A stretch of DNA of 64,000 nt from Streptomyces olindensis (lineage in GTDB: Bacteria > Actinomycetota > Actinomycetes > Streptomycetales > Streptomycetaceae), in contig JJOH01000003.1 in the NCBI GenBank assembly GCA_000696115.1, forward strand, positions 124,001 to 188,000, given 5' to 3'. How positions within the stretch are numbered: position 1 is the first letter of the stretch; the number at the start of each line of letters is the position of its first letter. Below the pieces are notes generated by a model. The model was given only the letters and a program-made list of their open reading frames with translations. It was not told where the DNA came from and did no database searches. Of the stretch, positions 27,161 to 39,179 are shown piece after piece. A program made the translations under genes and the position numbers.

Positions 27161-28447
27161 TCACAGCGCGCCGTAGAGGGCGTCCACCAGCGCCATCTTC
27201 CGCGGGTCGTCCGCGATATGAGGCCCCATCCGGTTCATCACATAGCCCAGCGACACCTCGGCCTCCGGGTCGGCGAGCCCGCAGGAGCCGCCGAAGCCGT
27301 CGTGTCCGAAAGCGCGCGGGTTGGGCCCGTAGGAGCCGTTGTGTCCGCTGAGCCAGAGCCCGAGCCCCGCCTCCGTCTCGGCGGCGAGCCCGGCGCCGAG
27401 CACCAGGTCCAGGCACCTGCCCTGCCCCTCGCGCACCCGCTCGACCGCCTCGGGGGAGAGGACGCGGTGACCACCGTACGTGCCGCGCCCCGCGAAGACG
27501 GCGTACAGCTCGGCGACCGCGCGGGCGGTGCCGTGCCCATTCGCCGCGGGGATCTCGGCGGCCCGCCAGCCGGGTGTGCCGGCTCCGGCGGCGGACACCG
27601 CCGGGTTGGTCACGGCAGCGATGGCCGCGGGGGTCAACTGCGCGAAGACAGCGGCCTGTTCACTGGCCGTCGCGACCGGCGGCTGGACCAGTTCGGCCGC
27701 CCTGCCGTAGTCCTTCTCCGGCAGGCCGATGGTGAAGTCGATGCCGAGCGGCCCGGTCACCTCCCGCTCGAGGAAGGCCCCCGGCCGCAGTCCCGACACG
27801 CGCCTGACGACCTCGCCGACCAGATGGCCGTAGGTCAGCGCGTGGTAGCCGGAGCGCGTGCCCGGCTCCCACCAGGGCGGTGTCGCCGCGAGCCGCTGCG
27901 TGGTCAACTCCCAGTCGCACAACTGCTCAAGGGAGTGCGGCTCCCGCAGTCCGGCCAGGCCGGCGCGGTGGGACAGCAGGTGCCGTACGAGGACCTTCTC
28001 CTTGCCCGCCGCGGCGAACTCGGGCCAGTACACGGCCACCGGCGCGTCGAGGTCGAGCAGTCCCCGGTCGGCGAGGACGTGCGCGCACAGCGCCACCGGG
28101 CCCTTGGTCGTGGACCACACGTTGACCAGTGTGTCCCGCTCCCACGGCCGGGTGCGGGCCGCGTCGGCCCAGCCGCCCCACAGATCGACCACCGTCCGGC
28201 CGCCGACGGTGACGGTCACCGCCGCGCCCAGCTCGTCCCGCTCCCGGAAGTTCTCCTCGAACGCCCCGCGCACCGCCGCGAAGCGCGCGTTGCAGCGACC
28301 GTGCACCCGCACCGCGCGCTCGGCCGCCTCGCTCTCGGGTATCTCGCGTTCGGGCGCTTCGCGTTCGGGTGTCTCGCGTTCGGACACCTCGTGCTCGGAC
28401 ACCTCGCGTTCGGAAACTTCGTGCTCGGACACCTCGTGCTCGGGCAT
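27161..28447 (-). CDS. Beta-lactamase-fold serine hydrolase/esterase with repetitive N-terminus
   Basis: A 428-residue class-C-beta-lactamase-like esterase (EstB/LovD group). The active-site SxxK is STTK in NVWSTTKG, the tyrosine motif is in YHALTYGHLVGE, and the third motif is HDGFGGS. The first ~40 residues are seven-plus tandem copies of a five-residue unit (E-[HR]-E-V-S type) encoded by a 15-base minisatellite; they form a highly charged, probably helical or disordered leader without export features. The catalytic domain proper starts near AVRVHGRCNARF, so the actual start could lie at or after the repeats. Confidence 0.86.
   Translation of the reverse strand: MPEHEVSEHEVSEREVSEHEVSERETPEREAPEREIPESEAAERAVRVHGRCNARFAAVRGAFEENFRERDELGAAVTVTVGGRTVVDLWGGWADAARTRPWERDTLVNVWSTTKGPVALCAHVLADRGLLDLDAPVAVYWPEFAAAGKEKVLVRHLLSHRAGLAGLREPHSLEQLCDWELTTQRLAATPPWWEPGTRSGYHALTYGHLVGEVVRRVSGLRPGAFLEREVTGPLGIDFTIGLPEKDYGRAAELVQPPVATASEQAAVFAQLTPAAIAAVTNPAVSAAGAGTPGWRAAEIPAANGHGTARAVAELYAVFAGRGTYGGHRVLSPEAVERVREGQGRCLDLVLGAGLAAETEAGLGLWLSGHNGSYGPNPRAFGHDGFGGSCGLADPEAEVSLGYVMNRMGPHIADDPRKMALVDALYGAL
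28330..28447. repeat. 15-base coding minisatellite, about 7.9 units
   Basis: Seven full units and one partial unit of CGCGTTCGGACACCT and close variants (CGTGCTCGGACACCT, CGCGTTCGGGTGTCT and others) in perfect 15-base register. It encodes the pentapeptide repeats at the N-terminus of the serine hydrolase and keeps the reading frame. Confidence 0.92.
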
Positions 28448-28563
28448 GGCCCCACCCCTCCGCCGGTCGCCTCCGGCCCGGGCCGCCGCCTCGCGGCCCG
28501 GGCGCCAAGAACGTACCGACTGGTCGGACCAAGGTGGAAGCCCGACGGCGGTGAACGGCCGGA

Positions 28564-29532
28564 TCAGATGTGCGTGCGCATCCAGCGCAGCTTGGCGGCC
28601 TCCTGGTAGGGGCCGCCGCCCTCATGGTCGTTGAAGTCGTACACCTCGATCGCCTTGTCCTCGTGGCTCCAGGCGTTGAAGGCCGCGAAGACGGTCGAGG
28701 GCGGGCAGGTCTGGTCCTCCAGGGCGGCCGAGAAGAGCGCGGGGGCCCGGCCGCGGGCGGCGAAGTGGACGCCGTCGAAGTAGGACAGGGTGCGCAGGGC
28801 GTCGTCGGTGTGGCCGCGGTGCGTCTTGAGGTAGAGGCCGATCTCCCGGTACGGGTGGCGGTCCGTGAGTGTCGCCGCGCGCGGGAAGTCGCACAGGAAC
28901 GGCACGTCGGGGGCGATGCCCGCGAGGTCCGGCACCAGGCCGCCGACCGCGATCGTGATGCCGCCGCCCTGGCTGGAACCGACGGCCACTGTGCGCGCCG
29001 GGTCGGTGAGGGGGTGCGAACGGGCGGCCTCCACGGCCCGCACCGCGTCCGTGAACACCCGGCGGTAGTAGTAGTGCTCCGGCGCGTCGATACCGCGCGT
29101 CATGAAACCGGGGTAGGCGGGCGCGCCGCCCACCGGGTCCGCCGTGCCGCCGCCCCCGCCCCAGGCGCTGCCCTGCCCGCGGGTGTCCATCACGAAGTGC
29201 GCCCGGCCCGAGGACGCCCACAGCAGGTGCTCGTGCGGCAGCCCGCGCCCACCGCCGTACCCGATGAACTCCACGATCAGCGGCAGCGGGCCCTCCGCCC
29301 CGGCCGGCAGGGTCAGCCAGCCCTTGACCGGATGACCGCCGAACCCGGCGAACGTCACGTCGAAGACCTGCACGGTGGACAGGCCGGTGTCGACCGGTTC
29401 GAAGCGGGCGTCCAGATCGTGCTCGCGCGCCTCCTGGAGGGTCTTGGACCAGAACGCGTCGAAGTCCTCGGGCTCGGCGGACGCGCTGCGGTAGTCGCGG
29501 AGTTCGTCGAGAGGAAGGTCGAACAGAGCCAT
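28564..29532 (-). CDS. Acetylxylan esterase / cephalosporin-C deacetylase family (AXE1) esterase
   Basis: A 322-residue carbohydrate esterase family 7-type alpha/beta hydrolase. Visible features: FDLPLDELRDYR start, RGQGS motif of the family, nucleophile Ser in GSSQGGG, acid region in SAALEDQTCPPST, and His in NDHEGGG. CE7 enzymes remove acetyl groups from short xylo-oligosaccharides and cephalosporin C, usually in the cytoplasm as hexamers; no signal peptide is seen here, in agreement. AAGGTGG lies upstream of the ATG at 29532. Confidence 0.94.
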   Translation of the reverse strand: MALFDLPLDELRDYRSASAEPEDFDAFWSKTLQEAREHDLDARFEPVDTGLSTVQVFDVTFAGFGGHPVKGWLTLPAGAEGPLPLIVEFIGYGGGRGLPHEHLLWASSGRAHFVMDTRGQGSAWGGGGGTADPVGGAPAYPGFMTRGIDAPEHYYYRRVFTDAVRAVEAARSHPLTDPARTVAVGSSQGGGITIAVGGLVPDLAGIAPDVPFLCDFPRAATLTDRHPYREIGLYLKTHRGHTDDALRTLSYFDGVHFAARGRAPALFSAALEDQTCPPSTVFAAFNAWSHEDKAIEVYDFNDHEGGGPYQEAAKLRWMRTHI

Positions 29533-29734
29533 GCAGGACCACCTTGAGTGAGGAGCGGCTGCGAAGACGGTGCGGATGATCACATTACGGGGACGGCCGG
29601 AGGACCGGCCAGGCCCTTTCCGGTGCTCTGCGCTCGTTCACGGCGCGGCGCTCGTTCACGGCGCCCGTTCACGGGCCCTGCTCATGGGGCACGGAGCACC
29701 GGCGCCCGGAGGACCAGGCGCGGACGCGATCGCC

Positions 29735-30319
29735 TCACGCGTCCCGACGCGTCCACTCCGGCTCCGTACGGGCCCAGGCCCGCTCCCACTCGGCCAGCCG
29801 GCGGCGCATGGCCACCCGGCGGACGAGGAAGTGGCCGAGCAGCACCACGAGCACCGCACCACCCGTGGCGCACGTGCCGATCGACAGGGTGTGCTGCCAG
29901 ACCCCGGTGCCGTCCACCGGCGGGGGCACGTTCCGGCCCCGGGAGTCGAACCAGACGTCCACGACCTCGCCCGGCCGGGTGCCCGCGGAGACCCGTGCCG
30001 TCGCCGCGCGCGTGCCCTCGCCGGGCTCCGTCCAGCGCACGGTCGCCCGATAGGCCTGCTGCCCGCCGGCCTGCACCGACGGGAGTGGGCCGCTCTTCCT
30101 TTCGACCACCTCGGCGCGGACCCGGTGCCGCTCGGCGCGCTGCTCCGCCGAGACCGACCGCGCCTCGCCGTGGGCCCACACGGCGGCCGCCGCCCCCACC
30201 AGCGGCACGACCACCGACAGCAGGACGGCGACCACCAGTACCGTCCACGCCTCGACGACGTCCGACCGACGCCGCAGCGGACTCCGCCGCCAACGCCAGC
30301 CGGGCACCCGGGTTCGCAT
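29735..30319 (-). CDS. Rv1733c-like two-helix membrane protein
   Basis: A 194-residue protein with an Arg-rich N-terminus, one hydrophobic helix at about 25-50, an extracellular domain of about 90 residues and a second helix at about 150-170, ending with a charged Trp/Arg tail. This is the layout of the actinobacterial Rv1733c family, whose function is unknown. GGAGG precedes the ATG. It stands alone, with about 400 bases of non-coding DNA upstream. Confidence 0.8.
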   Translation of the reverse strand: MRTRVPGWRWRRSPLRRRSDVVEAWTVLVVAVLLSVVVPLVGAAAAVWAHGEARSVSAEQRAERHRVRAEVVERKSGPLPSVQAGGQQAYRATVRWTEPGEGTRAATARVSAGTRPGEVVDVWFDSRGRNVPPPVDGTGVWQHTLSIGTCATGGAVLVVLLGHFLVRRVAMRRRLAEWERAWARTEPEWTRRDA

Positions 30320-30720
30320 GTCGACCTCCTCGCCGTCACCGCTGCCGGAGGGCCGGACCGGCGGTGCGGTGGCGGCGCCGCCGCTCCCTCCGCGTCACGC
30401 CACACGTGCGAGTGCCCACACGGATCTGGTACCCCCTCCGACGCACATCGATCGCTCACACGGCCCCGGCGCCGCCTGACGTGCGGGCTCGGCCCACGCC
30501 GTACGGACGGGCAGCGCCGCACGGGAGAGCCGGGCCGTCGGTCCGCTCCCCGGGTGCGCCGGTGCGTGCGCGGGGGAGGAGCGGTGGCGCGCGGCGTCGC
30601 GTGCCGAAGCCCTGCGGCCGGGGTGCCCGGACCGGCGGGGGCGAAACACCGGGCTCCGCCCCTGTGGCAGGCGACACGCCACGGGCGGCCGCACCACCGG
30701 GAGGAGGAGCCCCCGTCGGG
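30320..30720. other. Intergenic region, no gene recognised
   Basis: About 400 bases between the Rv1733c-like start and the reductase stop. Short open frames here have no ribosome site or recognisable sequence. It should hold the promoter of the Rv1733c-like gene. GC-rich inverted repeats are frequent, but none stands out as a terminator. Confidence 0.6.
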
Positions 30721-31468
30721 TCAGCCGAAGCGCTCGATCCGGATGCGGTCCACCGGCTGACCGGTCGTCACGAGCAGGCGAGAAGCGTGCTCGGCGAAGG
30801 AGTTGGAGCCGCACACATAGGCCTCCCACCCACCCGGAGGCTGCTCGGCCAGGAGCGACGCCACATGGGTGGCCGTCATACGTCCCACCGGCACACCCTC
30901 CGGTGCCCTGCGTGTGAAGACGGGCGTCGTCTCCGCGCCCAACTCCCGGGCGAAGACGAGTTCCTCGGGGCTGCGCGCGGACACCAGCATCCGCAGCGGC
31001 ACCGTCAGGTTCCGCGCCCGGTGGTGCCGGACCATCGACATCAGCGGTACGACACCGGAGCCGGCGCCGATCAGCAGCGCGGGCCGGTCGCCCGGCCAGG
31101 CGAAGAAGCCGCTCACCGGGCCCCGTACCTCGACCCGGTCGCCCACCCGGGCCACGGTGTGGAACCAGCCCGAGACCTCGCCGCCCTCGACGTGGTCCAG
31201 GGTCAGCTCCACGTGCCCGGAGTCGTCCGGCGCGGAGGCGATCGAGTAGTGGCGCTGGGCCGTGTAACCGTCCTCGGCGGTCAGCCGCACCATCAGGTGC
31301 TGCCCGGGCAGATGCCCCGGCCAACCGGGCACGGCGAACCGGAACGTGGAGGCCCGCGGGGTCTCCCGGCGGATCTCGGTCAGCGTCGCGGTCTGCCACA
31401 CGGAGGCGGCCTGCTCGCTCACGGCGATGCGCCCGGGCACGGCGAACCGCGTGGGCGGAACGAAGGTC

Positions 31469-31476
<8 letters not shown>
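30721..31476 (-). CDS. Ferredoxin-NADP reductase-like FAD/NAD oxidoreductase
   Basis: A 251-residue flavin reductase. The FAD-binding barrel has RHYSIAS (RxYS motif) and GEVSGWFH, and the NAD domain has LIGAGSGVVPLMSM, followed by VSARSPEELVFA, and VCGSNSFAEHASRLL near the C-terminus. It ends with FG and has no 2Fe-2S domain. The GTG start overlaps the molybdopterin oxidoreductase stop by eight bases. The pair probably forms an electron-transfer couple, with this subunit donating or taking electrons through NAD(P)H (inference). Confidence 0.9.
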
Positions 31477-32074
<598 letters not shown>

Positions 32075-32160
32075 GGGGTGGTGCCTCCGGGGCCGGTCCG
32101 ACGGTGCTCCGCCGGCCGGCGAGCTCAGTAATTGCGCATTCAACCGTACGTGCCGTGGGC

Positions 32161-32598
32161 TCAGCCCTGCCCCTCGGGGCCGGGCCACGCGTTGTACCGC
32201 ACGAGGTAGTCGGCGAACCGCGCCAGATCCGCCGCCGGCCAGTGCGCCAGCCGCTCCCGGAAGGCCTCCCGGCGGCGCTCGGTGACCTGGGCCAGGATGC
32301 GCCGCCCGGCCTGCGTCAGGTGCAGCACCTGGACCCGCTGGTCCTGCGCGTCGGGGCGGCGCTCGATGAGGCCGGCGCGCTCCAGCGCGGCCACCTGGCG
32401 GCTGACCGTGGACTTGTCCAGGGCGTGGTGCGCGGCCAGGTCGGTGGCGCGGCACCCACCGCTCTCCTCCAGATGCCCGAGCAGCGTGTACGACACCAGC
32501 GACAGCTCGGGGCGCATCCGCCCGGCCGCCGCACGGGCCCGCCGGGCGAAGACCGTCATCTCCCGCTGGATGGTCTCCACGGCGTCGGTTGTGTGCAC
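32161..32598 (-). CDS. MarR-family transcriptional regulator
   Basis: A 145-residue winged-helix protein: LVSYTLLGHLEE, ATDLAAHHALDKSTVSRQVAALERAGLIERRPDAQDQR (recognition helix and wing, given as parts HALDKSTVSRQV and RRPDAQDQR), then helical dimerisation ends. GGGAGG lies six bases from the GTG at 32598. It is 86 bases upstream of the molybdopterin enzyme on the same strand and may control it and itself. Confidence 0.9.
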   Translation of the reverse strand: MHTTDAVETIQREMTVFARRARAAAGRMRPELSLVSYTLLGHLEESGGCRATDLAAHHALDKSTVSRQVAALERAGLIERRPDAQDQRVQVLHLTQAGRRILAQVTERRREAFRERLAHWPAADLARFADYLVRYNAWPGPEGQG

Positions 32599-32872
32599 GG
32601 GACCTCCCTCACGGCCTCGCTGCGTCCCCTCCCATGGTTGCATGACCCAACCAATGCCCCGGCGGGACGGCGGACCGCTGCGCCGTGCCGGACGACCGGC
32701 CCGTCGGGTAGTGTGGCCGCCGGCTGCGGACGGACCCAGCCGTGCGAAGCCGGGGAGGTGAGACCCATTACCGCTGTGTCAGCTCGGGTGCTCTCCTCTC
32801 GATGTCGCGCGGATCGCCGGCCGTAGGCGACCGCCGGAGCGCCCTTCGGTTCTCGAAAGGCTCTGGGCTTCC

Positions 32873-33676
32873 ATGCCGTCCGTGTCTCCCGTACCACCGT
32901 CCACGCCGCCGTCCCGTGACCGTGTCGTCGACGCCCTGCGCTCCGCGGGCTGCGTCTTCGCCGAGGACGAGGCCGAGTTGATCCTCACCACCGCGCGCAC
33001 GCCCGCCGAGGCCGCCGCCATGACCGAGCGCCGCGTCGCGGGCGAGCCTCTCGAACTCGTCGTCGGCTGGGCCGAGTTCGCGGGCCTGCGCATCACGGTC
33101 GCCCCCGGCGTCTTCGTGCCGCGCCGCCGCACCGAGTTCCTGGTCGAGCAGGCCCTGGACCGGGCGTCCGGAGCGACCGTCGTCGTGGACCTGTGCTGCG
33201 GCTCGGGCGCCGTGGGCGCGGCGCTGGCCGCCGGACTCGGCCGCGTCGAACTGCACGCCGCCGACATAGACCCGGCCGCCGTGCGCTGCGCCCGGGGCAA
33301 CGTCGCCGCCGTGGGCGGCCGCGTCCACCAGGGCGACCTGTTCGAGGCCCTGCCCGGCGGACTGCGCGGGCGCGTCGGCATCCTCGCGGCGAACGTGCCG
33401 TACGTCCCCAGCGAAGAGATCGGCCTGCTGCCGCCGGAGGCCCGGGACCACGAGCCGCTGGTCGCCCTGGACGGCGGCACGGACGGCCTCGACGTCCTGC
33501 GCCGCGTCGCCGCCGAGGCCCCCTACTGGCTCGCGCCCGGCGGCTGCGTCCTGGTCGAGACGAGCCGGCATCAGGCCCCGGCCGCCGTCACCGCCTTCGA
33601 GCGCAACGGCCTGACGGCCTCCCTGGCCGTCTCGGAGGAACGGCACGCCCAGGTGGTGATCGGCGTCAGACCCTAG
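32873..33676 (+). CDS. PrmC/HemK-like N5-glutamine methyltransferase paralogue
   Basis: A 267-residue class I methyltransferase with the two-domain layout of HemK/PrmC: a short helical N-terminus, then VPRRRTEFLV, SAM motif VVDLCCGSGAVG, acidic loop ADIDPAAV, and ANVPYVP where release-factor methyltransferases have NPPY. The replacement of the first Pro by Val suggests a different or relaxed target. Many Streptomyces encode such putative protein-(glutamine-N5) methyltransferases besides true PrmC. It ends against the convergent phosphatase gene, the two stops sharing CTAG. Confidence 0.85.
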   Translation: MPSVSPVPPSTPPSRDRVVDALRSAGCVFAEDEAELILTTARTPAEAAAMTERRVAGEPLELVVGWAEFAGLRITVAPGVFVPRRRTEFLVEQALDRASGATVVVDLCCGSGAVGAALAAGLGRVELHAADIDPAAVRCARGNVAAVGGRVHQGDLFEALPGGLRGRVGILAANVPYVPSEEIGLLPPEARDHEPLVALDGGTDGLDVLRRVAAEAPYWLAPGGCVLVETSRHQAPAAVTAFERNGLTASLAVSEERHAQVVIGVRP

Positions 33677-35757
33677 GGAGTGTCCGGAGCCGTCGCCCGC
33701 GCGATGAGCAGTGCCACGTCGTCGAAGTTGTCCGGCTCGTGCAGCGTGCGCAGCAGCAGGTCGCAGACCTCCTCCAGCGGCCGGTCCGGGCCGTCGAGGA
33801 GGGACAGCAGGGTGCCGAGCCGTTCGTCGAGCGGATCACGGCGGGTCTCCACGAGTCCGTCGGTGTAGAACACCAGCCGGTCGCCGGGTCCGAGGTCGAC
33901 GGTGGTCGTGGAGAAGGCGACGCCGCCCACGCCGAGCGGCACGCCGGTCGGCAGGTCGAGCAGCTCCGGCGCCCCGCCGGCCCGCACGCGCACCGGCGGC
34001 AGATGCCCGGCGTTGGCGATCCGGCACTGCCGCAGATGCGGGTCGTGGACGGCGTACACGCAGGTGGCGATGGCCTGCTCCAGTCCCGTGGTGATCCGGT
34101 CGAGGTGCTCCAGAAGCACGGCCGGATCGAGGCCCAGGGAGGCGAGGGTGTTGGTGGCCGTGCGCAGCCGGCCCATGGCCGCCGCCGCGGGGATCCCGCT
34201 GCCCATCACATCGCCCACCACCAGCGCCGTCTTGCCGCCCTCCAGCGGGATCACGTCGAACCAGTCGCCGCCCACCTCGCTCGTGGCCCCGGCCGGCTGG
34301 TAGCGGGAGGCGACCTCCAGCCCGCCCGTCACCGGCGGATGACTCGGCAGCAGACTGCGCTGGAGGGTGAGCGCGGTCTCGCGGGCGCTCTGGTACCAGC
34401 GGGCGTTGTCGATCTGCACGGCGGCCCGTGCGGCCAGTTCCCGCGCCAGCAGCAGGTCGTCCTCGGTGAACGGCAGCGGATTGCGGGTGCGCTTGAGGTC
34501 CAGGGCGCCCAGCACCTCGCCCCGCGCGATCAGCGGCACCGCCAGATAGGAGTGCACCCCGGCCCGCCCCAGCAGCTCGGCCGCCTCCGGGGAGCGCGCG
34601 ATGCGCGCCAGGTCCTCGTCCTTGACCTCCGGCAGCATCACCGGGCTGCCGGTGCGCACGCACTCGGTGACCAGCCGGTCGGGCGCGTACCGGGCCACCT
34701 GACCGGGAGGGTCGGCGGCCTCCAGCGCCTCGGCGGAGTCGTACCCCTGGACCGCCAGCGCGCGGATCATGGCCGCCTCGGTGGGGCCGAGGCTGGTGCG
34801 CCGGCCCTGCACCACCGCGTCCAGCAGATCGACGGCCGCGATGTCGGCGAGTTCCGGCACGGCCACGTCGGCCAGCTCGCGGGCCGTGCGGTCCAGGTCC
34901 AGGGACGTGCCGATCCGCCCCGAGGCGTCGGCGATCAGGGCCAGGCGCCGCCGGGCGGCCTCGGCCTCGATGCCCGCCCGGTACTGCTCGGTGACGTCGA
35001 CGATCGAGACGGCCACGCCCAGCACGGTGCCGAAGGCGTTCTCCAGCCGGTACAGCGAGATCGACCAGGCGTGGTCCTGGTGGGGGTCGGCCGGGGTGCG
35101 GCCGATCGTGGACTGGTCGACGACGGGCCGGCCGGTGTCCAGTACCCGGCGCGCGGCGCTCTCCAGGGCGTCGACGTCCATCCGCGGCACCACCTCGCGG
35201 GCCGTGCGGCCCAGGTGCTCCTCGGCCGGCACGCCGTTGATCTCCTCCAGCGCCGGGTTGACCGAGACGTACCGCAGGTCCGTGTCGAGGACGGCCAGCC
35301 CGATCGGGGACTGCGCGATCATCCGCGTGGACAGCGCCACGTCCCGCTCCAGCCGGTGCACGGTCGACTGGTCGGCGCACAGCCCCAGCGCGTACACGTC
35401 GCCCTGGTCGTCGAGCAGGCGCATGTTGCGGAACTCCACGAGCCGTGTACTGCCGTCCTTGCGCCGGATGGGGAAGGCGCCCGCCCAGCTCTGCCCGGTG
35501 CCCATGACATCGGCGAACAGTTTGACCACCAGGTCGAGGTGCTGCTCGTGGACCATGATCCGGGCGGCGTACTGCCCGAGCGCCTCCCGCGCCTCGTACC
35601 CGAACAGCTCCTCGGCCTGCGGGCTCCACAGCACGATCCGGCCGTCGGCGTCGAGGACCACCGAGGCCACGCGCAGGACGTCGAGCAGGCCGCTCGGCCG
35701 CGCGGATCCGCGCACCGGCTCGTCGCCCTCGGACTCGGGAGACCCGGCTGCACTCAT
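33673..35757 (-). CDS. PAS-PAS-GAF-SpoIIE protein phosphatase
   Basis: A 694-residue soluble signalling protein. PAS 1 is at about 25-130, PAS 2 at about 140-265, GAF at about 285-450 and a PP2C/SpoIIE phosphatase at about 480-690, with the metal-binding GGDWFDV, VGDVMGSG and FYTDGLVE motifs. Such phosphatases dephosphorylate anti-anti-sigma factors in response to redox, light or small ligands sensed by PAS/GAF; the partner is not in the window. The domain lacks the anti-sigma kinase module found in some relatives. I chose the ATG at 35757; one at 35814 would add 19 unlikely residues. Confidence 0.92.
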   Translation of the reverse strand: MSAAGSPESEGDEPVRGSARPSGLLDVLRVASVVLDADGRIVLWSPQAEELFGYEAREALGQYAARIMVHEQHLDLVVKLFADVMGTGQSWAGAFPIRRKDGSTRLVEFRNMRLLDDQGDVYALGLCADQSTVHRLERDVALSTRMIAQSPIGLAVLDTDLRYVSVNPALEEINGVPAEEHLGRTAREVVPRMDVDALESAARRVLDTGRPVVDQSTIGRTPADPHQDHAWSISLYRLENAFGTVLGVAVSIVDVTEQYRAGIEAEAARRRLALIADASGRIGTSLDLDRTARELADVAVPELADIAAVDLLDAVVQGRRTSLGPTEAAMIRALAVQGYDSAEALEAADPPGQVARYAPDRLVTECVRTGSPVMLPEVKDEDLARIARSPEAAELLGRAGVHSYLAVPLIARGEVLGALDLKRTRNPLPFTEDDLLLARELAARAAVQIDNARWYQSARETALTLQRSLLPSHPPVTGGLEVASRYQPAGATSEVGGDWFDVIPLEGGKTALVVGDVMGSGIPAAAAMGRLRTATNTLASLGLDPAVLLEHLDRITTGLEQAIATCVYAVHDPHLRQCRIANAGHLPPVRVRAGGAPELLDLPTGVPLGVGGVAFSTTTVDLGPGDRLVFYTDGLVETRRDPLDERLGTLLSLLDGPDRPLEEVCDLLLRTLHEPDNFDDVALLIARATAPDTP

Positions 35758-36004
35758 CCCACGCCCCGCATTCGCCGATCCTCGCGGCACGCCGTCACGG
35801 TGCCGACACCCCATGTTCTACCGCGCGGAGCCGTTCCTCCGAGGCCCCTTCCGTCACCTACCACCATCTCCCAACCCGGCGCGGGCCGCCCCGCAAACCC
35901 GCCACCACGAACAGGGGCACTGCCGGTAGTGCTCGCCGGAAGGTGGTGCTTTGCTGGGGTAGGGGCGGATACGGCATGTGGTGGCCGCGAGAGGAGCGAT
36001 CACG

Positions 36005-36379
36005 ATGGCGATGAACCACGAGCGACCGCACCCCCACTCCGTCTCGGTGGAGATCAGCGGGTGCAGCAAGCACGACGCCCGGATCGTGTTCGACACGCTG
36101 TGCGCCTGCTTCGAGTCCGACCGGTGCGCCGACGACGTCCCCGAAGAGCTGCACGAGACGCGCCCGACCGTGTGGCTCGGCACCTTCGACGTCGCCGACG
36201 AGCACGAAGGCGCGCGGCCGGCCCGGCTGTCGTCCTCGGTCGAGGCCGACCTGCACGGCGGGTACTGGGCGATCGAGCGGTTCCGCACGACCCTGGACGC
36301 GCTGTTCGACGTGCACGACCTGAGCACGGTCTCCGGCGACCAGGAGAAGGAACTGCACGTGCGCCTGCAGAGCCGTTGA
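36005..36379 (+). CDS. Conserved hypothetical protein (Streptomyces-type, 124 aa)
   Basis: I do not recognise a characterised family. The protein is 124 residues, acidic, with no membrane segment. It contains SVSVEISGCSKHDARIVFDTL near the N-terminus (parts: VEISGCSKHDA), then TVWLGTFDV and a C-terminal amphipathic stretch, suggestive of a small alpha/beta domain. GAGAGGAG precedes the ATG at 36005; the ATG at 36011 is an alternative. It is divergent from the phosphatase gene, and good codon bias supports it as real. Confidence 0.7.
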   Translation: MAMNHERPHPHSVSVEISGCSKHDARIVFDTLCACFESDRCADDVPEELHETRPTVWLGTFDVADEHEGARPARLSSSVEADLHGGYWAIERFRTTLDALFDVHDLSTVSGDQEKELHVRLQSR

Positions 36380-36407
36380 GCGTCCTCACTGTGCCCTTCC
36401 TCTCTTG

Positions 36408-38493
<2,086 letters not shown>

Positions 38494-38524
38494 GGGGCGG
38501 GCGGCCCGTCCCTAGGATGACTCC

Positions 38525-39085
38525 ATGTCACTCCCGCACGCGATCCTCACCGCCCTCCTGGAGAAGCCGTCGTCCGGGCTCGAGCTGACCCGCCGGTTCG
38601 ACCGGTCGATCGGCTACTTCTGGTCGGCGACGCACCAGCAGATCTATCGCGAGCTGGGAAAACTGGAGGCCGACGGCCTCATCAGGGCCCTGCCGTCCGA
38701 GCAGCCGGCGCGCGGGCAGAAGAAGAGCTACGAGGTCCTGGCCGCGGGCCGCGCCGAACTGGCCCGCTGGACCGCCGCCTCCCAGGACCCCAAGCCCCAC
38801 CGCGACCCGCTGCTGCTGCGGCTGAGGGCGGCGGCCGTGGTCGGCACCGCGGGTCTGGAGGACGATCTGCGACGCCATCTGGAGCTGCACGAGAAGCAGT
38901 TGGCGGAGTACCGGGAGATCGAGCGGCGCGACTTCCCGCCCGGCCGGGACAGCGCCGAGGACCGGCTGCGGCATCTGGTGCTGCGGGCCGGCATCGACCT
39001 GGAGACGTTCTGGACCCAGTGGCTCAGGCACGCCCTGGCGGACGTCGCCGAACTCCCGGACGGCGAGCCGGCCGGCCCGGCCTGA
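38525..39085 (+). CDS. PadR-family transcriptional regulator
   Basis: A 186-residue regulator with the PadR winged helix at about 5-80 (HAILTALLEKPSSGLELTRRF, QQIYRELGKLEADGLI, GQKKSYEVLAAGR) and the C-terminal coiled-coil dimerisation domain at about 95-170. It is co-transcribed with the FadH-like gene and probably represses the operon through the TGCAACTAGTTGCA palindrome upstream (inference). Confidence 0.93.
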   Translation: MSLPHAILTALLEKPSSGLELTRRFDRSIGYFWSATHQQIYRELGKLEADGLIRALPSEQPARGQKKSYEVLAAGRAELARWTAASQDPKPHRDPLLLRLRAAAVVGTAGLEDDLRRHLELHEKQLAEYREIERRDFPPGRDSAEDRLRHLVLRAGIDLETFWTQWLRHALADVAELPDGEPAGPA

Positions 39086-39129
39086 CCGGGATGCCCACGT
39101 CCCGCCTGCCGCCTCACGACGTGACAGCG

Positions 39130-39163
39130 GCCCGCCCGACCGGAGCGCTTCGGCCGGGCGGAC
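39130..39163. terminator. Hairpin between convergent PadR and surface-protein genes
   Basis: CGCCCGACCG and CGGCCGGGCG form an imperfect stem with a short GAGCGCTT-containing loop. It lies between two convergent stops and could serve both directions. Confidence 0.5.
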
Positions 39164-39179
39164 CGCCGTCCGTACCGGA

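Noticed and set aside
32644..32872. Structured-looking leader before the PrmC-like gene, considered as a riboswitch or small RNA
   Set aside because: No known aptamer consensus could be matched; only generic GC-rich hairpins.
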